Below, piece after piece: positions 1-5,742 of a stretch of 6,274 nucleotides of DNA (positions are counted from its first letter, which is position 1; the number at the start of each line of letters is the position of its first letter). The position numbers were made by a program, and so were the translations under genes. This stretch comes from Candidatus Nitrosopelagicus sp. GTDB taxonomy: Archaea > Thermoproteota > Nitrososphaeria > Nitrososphaerales > Nitrosopumilaceae. The notes beneath the pieces are model-generated. The model had not been told where the DNA came from. It saw only the letters and a list, made by a program, of their open reading frames with translations, and searched no databases. The stretch spans positions 1-6,274 of the forward strand of contig JABHJJ010000092.1 in assembly GCA_018691945.1 (NCBI GenBank), written 5' to 3'.

Positions 1-32
1 TCAGTAAGAATAAGTTCTCGTGCTAAATTCAT
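1..32 (-). CDS. possible 5' end of an unidentified gene (cut by window edge)
   Basis: An ATG at 32-30 opens a minus-strand frame reading MNLARELILT before the window ends, which resembles a normal protein N terminus. Only ten codons are visible, so no function can be given. The next minus-strand gene upstream ends at 265 and a terminator-like element lies at 91-114, so a new transcription unit here would make sense. The expected TATA position about 26 nt upstream shows no good box; the AT-rich palindrome at 59-71 is the nearest candidate. A competing plus-strand frame is open from 1 to 69, so the strand itself is uncertain. Confidence 0.25.
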   Translation of the reverse strand, partial: MNLARELILT

Positions 33-40
33 TAAGATGA

Positions 41-58
41 CAAACCTAGAGAGGTTTG
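41..58. repeat. 7-bp inverted repeat with 4-nt loop
   Basis: CAAACCT (41-47) and AGGTTTG (52-58) are perfect reverse complements around the loop AGAG. The repeat ends 8 nt upstream of the candidate ATG at 32 on the minus strand, so it could be an operator overlapping a transcription start or a leader hairpin. No T-run follows it on either strand, which argues against a terminator. Function is unproven. Confidence 0.4.
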
Positions 59-71
59 AGCTAATTTAGCT
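59..71. repeat. 13-nt AT-rich palindrome
   Basis: AGCTAA and TTAGCT flank a single central T, giving 6 matched pairs. It directly abuts the inverted repeat at 41-58. On the minus strand its core reads GCTAAATTAGC, which could serve as a weak TATA-like element or as a regulator site for the possible gene starting at 32. Palindromes of this size are common in AT-rich DNA, so the call is tentative. Confidence 0.25.
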
Positions 72-90
72 TTCAATTGAACAGTATTCC

Positions 91-114
91 AAAAAATCAA
101 TCTAGATTAGTTGA
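91..114 (-). terminator. hairpin plus T6, terminator-like, minus strand
   Basis: On the minus strand TCAACTA (114-108) can pair with TAG plus TTGA (104-97, one bulged base at 101) around a 3-nt loop, and is followed at once by six T residues (96-91). Archaeal termination depends mainly on the U-tract, so this is a fair end site for the transcript of the cysteine-rich gene that stops at 265. The stem is AT-rich and weak, and the distance of about 150 nt from the stop is long. A second short T-rich tract on the same strand (about 180-186) is an alternative. Confidence 0.4.
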
Positions 115-264
115 ATTTCTTTGTCCTATAAACTAGGTAACCACTTTAATCATCAACCAATCATGTCCCAGACTAGAACAAAAAGAAGTAGAATGATGTA
201 AGATGTTAATCTGAAATAAGTCTAAACCAACACTTTATATCATTTGTAGAATAATAGATTTTTC

Positions 265-471
265 TTATTCAAGTCTCATCATTGAGCCAAGAATGTTAGA
301 TTGCCAACTTAGATCAATACTTTTTATAGATTTAATTTTCTGTTTTGTGAGGACATCCATTACATTTGATAGATATGAATTTGTTCGACTAAATGACTTT
401 TTATGGCAAGAACAATTGCATTTTTTTCCATCACAACAGAAGTTTGCACAAGATGTACATCGTAATTTCAT
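265..471 (-). CDS. small cysteine-rich, probable zinc-binding protein
   Basis: This 68-residue protein has seven Cys and one His packed into residues 5-23: C5-x2-C8, C12-C13, then C18-x-C20-x-C22-H23. The rest is a Lys/Ser-rich tail without cysteines. The dense CxxC and CxCxCH pattern suggests a single zinc (or other metal) knuckle; no family is recognised and the role is unknown. It has no signal peptide or membrane segment, so it should be cytosolic. The ATG start is supported by a TATA box (493-500) centred about 26 nt upstream, as expected for a leaderless archaeal mRNA. A 61-residue plus-strand frame overlaps it but lacks such support. Metal sensing, RNA/DNA binding or redox roles are all possible. 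Confidence 0.7.
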   Translation of the reverse strand: MKLRCTSCANFCCDGKKCNCSCHKKSFSRTNSYLSNVMDVLTKQKIKSIKSIDLSWQSNILGSMMRLE

Positions 472-492
472 CGTATAGTATTACAAAATCAG

Positions 493-500
493 TATTTAAA
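493..500 (-). promoter_or_regulatory. TATA box of the cysteine-rich gene
   Basis: The minus strand reads TTTAAATA, a close match to the archaeal TATA consensus, preceded by CGGGGA where a BRE would sit. Its centre is about 26 nt from the ATG at 471, placing transcription initiation at or within a few bases of the start codon. Confidence 0.65.
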
Positions 501-512
501 TCCCCGAGATGA

Positions 513-552
513 GAGTGATTCAGCCTAACTTGCAGAAGGATAAGAATCACTC
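513..552. repeat. 9-bp perfect inverted repeat, 22-nt spacer
   Basis: GAGTGATTC (513-521) and GAATCACTC (544-552) are perfect reverse complements. The arm centres are 31 bp apart, close to three helical turns, so the two half-sites would face the same side of the DNA. The repeat lies just upstream of the TATA box of the cysteine-rich gene, fitting an operator or activator site. It could instead form a stem in RNA, since a TATA-like TTTTATAC on the minus strand (583-590) lies upstream of it. No tRNA, C/D or H/ACA features were convincing. Confidence 0.5.
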
Positions 553-576
553 CCAATCTGGTTGTAACCTACTTGT

Positions 577-591
577 AAAATTAGTATAAAA
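577..591 (-). terminator. weak T-rich candidate end of the purine operon
   Basis: Just past the last operon gene (stop at 601), the minus strand carries two T4 runs (591-588 and 580-577) separated by an AT-rich stretch. Archaeal RNA polymerase can stop on such tracts without a hairpin. The runs are short and the same bases contain a TATA-like TTTTATAC, so the assignment is uncertain. Confidence 0.25.
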
Positions 592-600
592 GAACAGGAA

Positions 601-741
601 TTAGATTTGTTTCTTCTTTTTTTCCTTTAATTCATTTTGTCGTTTTGCAAAGTCCTTTGCATTATCATGTTCTTTGTCTAATTCTTCAAAAAATTTATTT
701 GAAAATCCTTTCTTATCAATTGAACGTGTTTTTTTACTCAT
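601..741 (-). CDS. 46-residue highly charged microprotein, coupled to RAM gene
   Basis: The frame starts at ATG 741-739, inside the stop region of the RAM-domain gene (ATGA, 4-base overlap), and ends in TAA at 603-601. The product is very hydrophilic: it begins MSKKTRSIDKKGF, has an acidic middle (FFEELDKEHD) and a Lys-rich end (KEKKKKQ) with 13 Lys in total. The second half looks helical and there are no cysteines or membrane segments. No family is recognised. The exact stop-start overlap and position at the end of the purine operon argue for a real, translationally coupled gene. It might bind RNA or a protein partner; this is inference from charge only. Confidence 0.65.
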   Translation of the reverse strand: MSKKTRSIDKKGFSNKFFEELDKEHDNAKDFAKRQNELKEKKKKQI

Positions 742-986
742 TTCTCAAAATCTTGATCAGGGATTATAGATAGGGTAGTGGTGGTAGTTACATTAGGTAT
801 ATTGCGAATCTTTTTTGTGATTATTTCATCAAGTTGTGATGAGTTTTCCCCCTGAATTTTTGTAAATATATCATAATAACCAAATGTACCTTTTGCTTCT
901 TTTACTAGATCAATTTCTAATAATGCCTTTAACACTTCCATCTCATGTGCAATCTTGCATTGAACTAAAACATATGCAGTTTCCAT
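738..986 (-). CDS. stand-alone Lrp/AsnC-type ligand-binding (RAM) domain protein
   Basis: The 82 residues match the C-terminal RAM domain of Lrp/AsnC regulators and nothing else: strand 1 with AYVLVQC (4-10), helix 1 (13-23), VKEAKGTFGYYDI (28-40) with the typical G-x-YD turn between strands, helix 2 (49-62), and a final strand after IPNV (63-66, TTTTTLSII). There is no helix-turn-helix, so it cannot bind DNA alone. RAM domains form dimers or octamers and bind amino acids or related small effectors at the dimer interface. The gene starts in TGATG with the purF stop (1-base overlap) and its own stop overlaps the following microprotein. Partnering with a full Lrp regulator, or sensing an amino acid such as glutamine for the operon, is plausible but unproven. 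Confidence 0.85.
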   Translation of the reverse strand: METAYVLVQCKIAHEMEVLKALLEIDLVKEAKGTFGYYDIFTKIQGENSSQLDEIITKKIRNIPNVTTTTTLSIIPDQDFEK

Positions 987-2419
987 CAGACAGACTTTAT
1001 TTGTTTTAGCTTATTAAAATTTGGGGTTATACCCAAAGGTGCATAATCTCCGGTTGCACAAGTGAAACACATAGAGTCTTTTGGAATACCAACAGCATCT
1101 GCAAGATTTTCTGCATCATTATAACCTAAAAAGTCAGCACCAATATCGTTACGAACTTTTTCAATCATTTCTTTTTCTGTTAAATCTTTTCCATTATCAA
1201 ATGTTGCAAGTTCTTCTTGAGATGGGAAATCAATTCCCGCATAACAAGGGAATTTGATTGGAGGGTATGTAATCAACATACTAATTTTTTTAGCACCAGA
1301 TCGACGTAATGCTTTGATAATTGCTTTAGAACTAGTACCACGAACTAAACTGTCATCAATTACCACGATGTGTTTATCTTCAATGACTTCTCGTATCGGA
1401 ATAATCCATCTATTAATTTCAACTCTATCACTTTGATGTGGTTCTATGAAACTTCGTAATGGCCCTTTCTTGCTGTAACGATCTTTTAGCAGTCCTTCAT
1501 CAAATTGTATTCCAAGTTCTTGCGCAAAGCCTAATGCAGCAGGTCGTGCAGAATCAGGAACAGGAATTACGACGTCAGCATCAGGAAGCTGATATTTTTT
1601 TGCAAGGAATTGCCCAATACGTTTACGTGCCAGATAGATGTTTGTTCCCTCCATCTTACTTGATGGCTGTGCAAAATACGTAAATTCAAAAGAACAATGA
1701 GCCCGACTTGTTTCATCAGAGAACATTTCTGTCTCCATGCCATCTTTACTGATTTTAATTAATTCGCCAGGTACGACATCACGTACTAATTTTGCACCAA
1801 TTGCAGAGATTGCCGATGATTCAGAAGTAACAATGTGAACATCCCCATCTTCTTTATGACCCATAACCATTGGACGGAATCCTTTTGGGTCTCTTGCAGC
1901 AAATACTGCATCATCATCAGAAAGAAACGTAAAGCAATACGAACCAACCATTTCATTTTTCAGTATGGATAACGCACTCCCAAGCTTGCCATTTTCAGTG
2001 ATTAAAGACACCAAACGCTGTGCTGCAACAAGTGTATCACTAGCATTTTGTGGAGTAAACGTGCAGCCACCAACAAGATTAGATAATTCTTCAACATTGG
2101 AGATAGTTCCATTGTGGGCAACACATAGATCTTTGACCTTTAATGGCTGTGCACTTTCAAGATCACTTTTTCCAACAGTGGAATATCTTACGTGACCTAT
2201 TGCAGAGTGGGATGCATATTCTTCAGTGATTTTTTTGAATTCACCAGATGATGCAGATACAAGTCCAATTCTCTTCAGAGGAGCTCTGTTTGGAATTGCT
2301 AGACCCCATGCTTCTTGGCCTCTATGTTGTAAAGCACGTAATGCATCAATCACCATAGGAATTACATTGACATCGCCGTTACTAAAAATGCCAACTACAC
2401 CACAGTTTTCTTTAACCAT
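986..2419 (-). CDS. purF: amidophosphoribosyltransferase (glutamine PRPP amidotransferase)
   Basis: This cytosolic enzyme catalyses the first committed step of purine synthesis: PRPP + glutamine to 5-phosphoribosylamine + glutamate. It has 477 residues, normal for the family. Residues 6 to about 235 form the Ntn-type glutaminase: C6 is the nucleophile, exposed after removal of the 5-residue propeptide MVKEN, followed by QHRGQEAWG (31-39), GHVRYSTVG (75-83) and HNGTISN (102-108). The phosphoribosyltransferase half has VVIPVPDSARP (283-293) and the PRPP loop VVIDDSLVRGTSS (352-364). C242, C392, C451 and C454 match in context and spacing the four [4Fe-4S] ligands of the Bacillus subtilis type enzyme. 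The start ATG overlaps the purL stop by 8 bases; no Shine-Dalgarno is evident. The loop at 312-342 departs from the common RYxGRTFI...VRxKLNPI pattern. Confidence 0.97.
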   Translation of the reverse strand: MVKENCGVVGIFSNGDVNVIPMVIDALRALQHRGQEAWGLAIPNRAPLKRIGLVSASSGEFKKITEEYASHSAIGHVRYSTVGKSDLESAQPLKVKDLCVAHNGTISNVEELSNLVGGCTFTPQNASDTLVAAQRLVSLITENGKLGSALSILKNEMVGSYCFTFLSDDDAVFAARDPKGFRPMVMGHKEDGDVHIVTSESSAISAIGAKLVRDVVPGELIKISKDGMETEMFSDETSRAHCSFEFTYFAQPSSKMEGTNIYLARKRIGQFLAKKYQLPDADVVIPVPDSARPAALGFAQELGIQFDEGLLKDRYSKKGPLRSFIEPHQSDRVEINRWIIPIREVIEDKHIVVIDDSLVRGTSSKAIIKALRRSGAKKISMLITYPPIKFPCYAGIDFPSQEELATFDNGKDLTEKEMIEKVRNDIGADFLGYNDAENLADAVGIPKDSMCFTCATGDYAPLGITPNFNKLKQIKSV

Positions 2420-4571
2420 TTTGAATTATTTTTCCCAATGAATTAAGATAGTTATTTTCTGCCTTATCAACTCTTAGTTTCAGAATTGGTTTAGAATCAG
2501 ATTCAAAGATTATCTGATCGCCAGAGAATTTTCCAAGTTCAGAAAATGAGCATTTATTTTTAGACAATAGCATCTTGGTAGATTTCAAATTCTTTTTTTC
2601 TATTACTAAGATGTAGCGTGAATGACTTTCAGAAAATAATGTTTTTTCGGGAGACAATGTAGATGCCATATGCAAATCAACAGTACAACCAGTTTTACCA
2701 GAAATACATAACTCTGAAATTCCAACTGCAAGACCACCTTTAGAACAATCATGTGCAATTTTAACAAGATTTTTTGAGATTAATGATAAGACGGATTTCA
2801 TATTTTTCTTTGATTCGGAAACATCTACGTGAGGCGCAGTTCCACCAATGAAGTTATGTATATACTCATAATATTCAGAACCTCCAAGCTCATCTTTTGT
2901 TTGACCAACAAGTAAAATTACATCATTTTTTGATGGGAGAGTTGGTATCAACGGGGATTTTTCAATCAACCCAAGAACTCCAATTAATGGAGTTGGCTTA
3001 ATAGGACCGTCAGAGGTTTCATTATAGAAACTTACTTTGCCACCAACACAAGGAATGTTAAGAGATTTTGCAAAATCAGTGATTCCTTCAATTGATTCCA
3101 TAAATGTCCAGAATATTTCCGGATCTTCAGGATTGCCAAACTGTAAATGATCAACCATTCCAATTGGAGTGGCACCAGTACAAACAACATTTCTACATGC
3201 TTCTTCAAAGCATCCAATAGCGCCTTGTCTAGGATTAAGGTAACAATGTTTTGGATTACCGTCAATTTTTACAGACAATGACTTTCCATTGTCCAAACGT
3301 AAAACTGAGCCATCAAATCCAGGTTTTATTACAGTTCTAATTCCAACTTCATGATCATATTGTCTAAAGACCCAGTGTTTACTTGCAATATTAGGGGAAG
3401 CGAGTAATTCTAACAAGACGTTAGAGAGTGATTTTTTATTTTTCAGTTTGGGTGATGAAGGGAGTTTGGAGAGATATTTTGGTTTTGATTTTTTTCTATC
3501 AATGAGTGGACCACGTGCAACAAAATCAGCAGGAAGTAATGCCAAAGTTTCTTTTCCTTTTTTGACATGCATCATTTTGTCTTTTTTCACTTTACCAATA
3601 ACAGAACATTGAATTCTAAATTTCTCACAAATTTGTGTGATTTTTGAGAGTTTCTTGGGATTTGTAATTATTAGCATTCGTTCTTGAGATTCGGAAATCA
3701 TTATTTCGTCAGGAGACAGATCAGATTCTCGCAAATGGACGTTTTTAACATCAAGTTCAATACCAATTCCTAAGCTTTCAGCTGTTTCAGATATGGCACA
3801 TGACAAACCACCGCCACCCAAATCTTTCATTGCGTTGATACATTTTGCATCACGAGCTTCCAGAATTGCTTCTATGATTAATTTTTCAATGAAAGGATCA
3901 GGTATTTGTACAGCCGAACGGTCTTCACCTTCTAGCATATCAGAAGCAAATTGTGAGCCACCAACACCATCACGGCCAGTAGCCCCGCCAATTAGCAAAA
4001 CTAAATCACCAGGGTTTGCATGATTTTTAATTAATTTAGATTTTTTACCAAAGCCTACAGCAGCAACATCGACCAGTGCATAATTTTTGTAGCAAGTGTC
4101 AAATTCAACTTCACCACCAATTGTAGGAATGCCAAGACAATTTCCATAGTTTGCAATTCCTGCAACAACATTTTTGAATAGCCATCTTGCATGCACATCA
4201 TTTTCGATGTTACCAAATCTCAATCCATCGAACAAAGCAATTGGTCGTGTTCCAGCAGACAAGATGTCACGAATGACACCCCCAACACCAGTTGCAGCTC
4301 CACCAAATGGTTCGACAGCAGAAGGATGATTATGGCTTTCAATGTGTACAGTTACAACGTATCCATCACCTACATCTAAGACCCCGGAATCATAGCCCTT
4401 TTCAACAATAACGTTTGGGCCCGTGGCAGGTAACATTTTCAAATGTTGTTTTGATGACTTGTAAGAACAATGTTCGGACCATTCTGCAGCAAGGATTTGT
4501 AATTCAGTGTCAGTAAGCTTTCGCTTTACATTTTTTTTAATATGCAATTGTTCATGCTCTTGAAAACTCAA
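2412..4571 (-). CDS. purL: phosphoribosylformylglycinamidine synthase, large subunit
   Basis: PurL is the ATP-dependent synthetase subunit that converts FGAR to FGAM with ammonia delivered by PurQ and assembly by PurS. At 719 residues it is the small PurL type, lacking the fused glutaminase of proteobacterial enzymes. Two tandem AIRS-like halves are visible. The first has AEWSEHCSYK (29-38, catalytic H34), ESHNHPSAVEPFGG (78-91), GATGRDGVGG (196-205) and DLGGGGLSCAISE (250-262). The second has RQYDHEVG (403-410), VDHLQFGNPEDPE (473-485), GGKVSFYNET (510-519), AHDCSKGGLAVGISE (606-620) and LFSESHSRY (645-653). The start is TTG at 4571-4569, overlapping the purQ stop as TTGA, with a weak AGGT about 10 nt upstream. 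No in-frame ATG lies nearby, so the TTG is the best start. Confidence 0.97.
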   Translation of the reverse strand: MSFQEHEQLHIKKNVKRKLTDTELQILAAEWSEHCSYKSSKQHLKMLPATGPNVIVEKGYDSGVLDVGDGYVVTVHIESHNHPSAVEPFGGAATGVGGVIRDILSAGTRPIALFDGLRFGNIENDVHARWLFKNVVAGIANYGNCLGIPTIGGEVEFDTCYKNYALVDVAAVGFGKKSKLIKNHANPGDLVLLIGGATGRDGVGGSQFASDMLEGEDRSAVQIPDPFIEKLIIEAILEARDAKCINAMKDLGGGGLSCAISETAESLGIGIELDVKNVHLRESDLSPDEIMISESQERMLIITNPKKLSKITQICEKFRIQCSVIGKVKKDKMMHVKKGKETLALLPADFVARGPLIDRKKSKPKYLSKLPSSPKLKNKKSLSNVLLELLASPNIASKHWVFRQYDHEVGIRTVIKPGFDGSVLRLDNGKSLSVKIDGNPKHCYLNPRQGAIGCFEEACRNVVCTGATPIGMVDHLQFGNPEDPEIFWTFMESIEGITDFAKSLNIPCVGGKVSFYNETSDGPIKPTPLIGVLGLIEKSPLIPTLPSKNDVILLVGQTKDELGGSEYYEYIHNFIGGTAPHVDVSESKKNMKSVLSLISKNLVKIAHDCSKGGLAVGISELCISGKTGCTVDLHMASTLSPEKTLFSESHSRYILVIEKKNLKSTKMLLSKNKCSFSELGKFSGDQIIFESDSKPILKLRVDKAENNYLNSLGKIIQNG

Positions 4572-5248
4572 TTTTTCATACCTACAGATTCAATTAGAGA
4601 TTCAAAGATTAATGAAGAAGGCTTGTGATCAATCGGATTAATTTCTTTTTCAGATGCTCTTTCAGGGTGAGGCATCATTCCCACTACATTTTCATCAGAG
4701 TTACAAACACCTGCAATTTGTGAGATAGAGCCATTAACTTTATTTTCATATGAGAAGACAATTTGGTTATTCTTTTTTAGTTGAGATAGAGTTTTGTTAT
4801 CAACAAAATATCTTCCTTCTCCATTTGCAATCGGGATTGGGATTTTCTGATTGATTTTTAGTTTCCTGGTAAATGGAGTCTTGTTGTTATTTACAATAAG
4901 ATTTGTCCATTCACACATGAAATTAAGCGACTCATTTTTCAATAAAACGCCTGGGAGCAATCCAGATTCTACTAGAATTTGAAAACCATTGCAAACACCC
5001 AAAATTGGAATTCCTTTTTCAGATAATTTTTTTACATCAGAGATTATAGGGCTGTGAGCAGCTATAACTCCGGCTCTGAGTCTATCACCATATGAAAATC
5101 CACCTGGAAGGACAACCGCATCTATGTTTTTTGGGAGATTTTTTTCATGCCAAAAAAATTCAGCCTTTAGTTTAAAGACATCAGTCAATACGTGATACAT
5201 GTCACGATCACAATTGCTGCCAGGAAAAACTATAACCCCGACTTTCAC
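4568..5248 (-). CDS. purQ: phosphoribosylformylglycinamidine synthase, glutaminase subunit
   Basis: PurQ hydrolyses glutamine and channels ammonia to PurL. It is a class I glutamine amidotransferase of 226 residues from the GTG start chosen here. The N terminus then reads MKVGVIVFPGSNCDRD, the usual start of the family. LPGGFSYGDRLRAG (47-60) forms the oxyanion region, GVCNGFQIL (84-92) holds the nucleophile C86, and MPHPERA (192-198) holds H194 and E196 of the triad. The frame stays open upstream to an ATG at 5317, which would add 23 non-conserved residues. That start is rejected because a TATA box (5270-5278) sits inside the extension, 26 nt before the GTG, and the opposing CBS promoter lies there too. 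The stop overlaps the purL TTG start. It is the first gene of the coupled operon. Confidence 0.95.
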   Translation of the reverse strand: MKVGVIVFPGSNCDRDMYHVLTDVFKLKAEFFWHEKNLPKNIDAVVLPGGFSYGDRLRAGVIAAHSPIISDVKKLSEKGIPILGVCNGFQILVESGLLPGVLLKNESLNFMCEWTNLIVNNNKTPFTRKLKINQKIPIPIANGEGRYFVDNKTLSQLKKNNQIVFSYENKVNGSISQIAGVCNSDENVVGMMPHPERASEKEINPIDHKPSSLIFESLIESVGMKN

Positions 5249-5269
5249 AATTTGCCTTTGATTTCGCGG

Positions 5270-5278
5270 TATAAATTT
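5270..5278 (-). promoter_or_regulatory. TATA box of the purQLF operon
   Basis: The minus strand reads AAATTTATA, centred about 26 nt upstream of the GTG at 5248, so the mRNA probably begins at the start codon. This box decides the purQ start over the upstream ATG at 5317. It shares a 77-bp divergent region with the CBS promoter. Confidence 0.65.
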
Positions 5279-5296
5279 GATTTCTTGATGACATGC

Positions 5297-5306
5297 TTTT
5301 ATTTTA
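5297..5306 (+). promoter_or_regulatory. TATA-like box of the CBS gene
   Basis: TTTTATTTTA is centred about 25 nt upstream of the ATG at 5326, the spacing expected for a leaderless archaeal transcript. The match to consensus is moderate. It lies about 27 bp, centre to centre, from the oppositely directed purQ TATA box, so the two pre-initiation complexes would be back to back and very close. Confidence 0.5.
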
Positions 5307-5325
5307 GAAATTTTCATTTCTATTC

Positions 5326-5742
5326 ATGGGACAAATTCGAGATATAATGGAAAAAGATGTCATTACAATTGAGAATGATAAAACTGCTCAAGATGCAGCA
5401 AAGATCATTGCTGAAAATGATATTAGTTTTCTCGTAGTCATGAATGATGGAATTCCACAAGGAGTGTTAAGTGAGAGTGATTTTGTTCGTAGAATTGCAG
5501 TTGAAGACAAAAAATCAAGTGAAGTCTTAATTTCAGAGATCATGTCATACAAATTTCGTTCTGTTGACCCAACTACTACAATAGAAGATGCCATACAAAA
5601 GATGCTAAACAAGAACATCCGTCGATTATTAGTTTTAGATAATGAAAAACTAGTTGGAGTCGTCACACAAACAGATCTTGCAAGTTATCTAAGAGATCAG
5701 CTTTTAGTGGATGGAACAATTAAGAGTATTAGTAACGACTAG
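5326..5742 (+). CDS. two-CBS-domain protein, probable nucleotide sensor
   Basis: The 138-residue protein consists only of a Bateman module. CBS1 (about 4-62) begins IRDIMEKDVITI and ends GVLSESDFVRR (46-56); CBS2 (about 69-125) begins ISEIMS and ends GVVTQTDLASYLR (111-123). The G-h-x-S/T-x-S/T-D motifs (S51/D52 and T116/D117) are those that hold the ribose-phosphate of adenine nucleotides in this family, so binding of AMP, ATP or SAM is likely. There is no effector domain, so it would act by binding a partner. It lies between purS and purQ on the opposite strand: divergent from purQ by 77 bp and tail to tail with purS. A role in sensing adenylate for the purine genes is attractive but rests on position; stand-alone CBS proteins are abundant in thaumarchaea. 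Confidence 0.9.
   Translation: MGQIRDIMEKDVITIENDKTAQDAAKIIAENDISFLVVMNDGIPQGVLSESDFVRRIAVEDKKSSEVLISEIMSYKFRSVDPTTTIEDAIQKMLNKNIRRLLVLDNEKLVGVVTQTDLASYLRDQLLVDGTIKSISND

Noticed and set aside
1..69. Plus-strand frame open from the window edge to TAG at 67-69, a possible 3' end of a gene
   Set aside because: The 22 residues show no motif, and a minus-strand gene starting at 32 fits the transcription layout slightly better. It cannot be excluded without more sequence.
163..201. 12-codon frame MSQTRTKRSRMM on the plus strand
   Set aside because: It is too short, and the nearest TATA-like sequence (127-134) is not at the spacing used by the other genes.
293..478. 61-residue plus-strand frame
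   Set aside because: It is antisense to the cysteine-rich gene, has no recognisable motif, and the minus-strand frame has both a Cys pattern and a correctly spaced TATA box. A TTTATATC at 233-240 is too far from its ATG for a leaderless start.
510..561. C/D-box or H/ACA guide RNA around the inverted repeat
   Set aside because: On the minus strand there are only loose box C (GTGATTC) and box D (CTGA) matches with no second box pair, and no ACA follows the stem.
560..569. GGTT-GT-AACC dyad
   Set aside because: Four base pairs with a 2-nt centre is expected by chance and it has no clear relation to a gene.
3032..3265. 77-residue minus-strand frame inside purL, and similar long frames opposite purF, purL and the CBS gene
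   Set aside because: They lie wholly within strongly conserved coding sequence and have no motifs or promoters of their own; they are shadow frames.
5249..5317. N-terminal extension of PurQ from the ATG at 5317
   Set aside because: The 23 residues are not family-like and cover the TATA box 26 nt upstream of the GTG, after which the protein begins exactly like other PurQ proteins.
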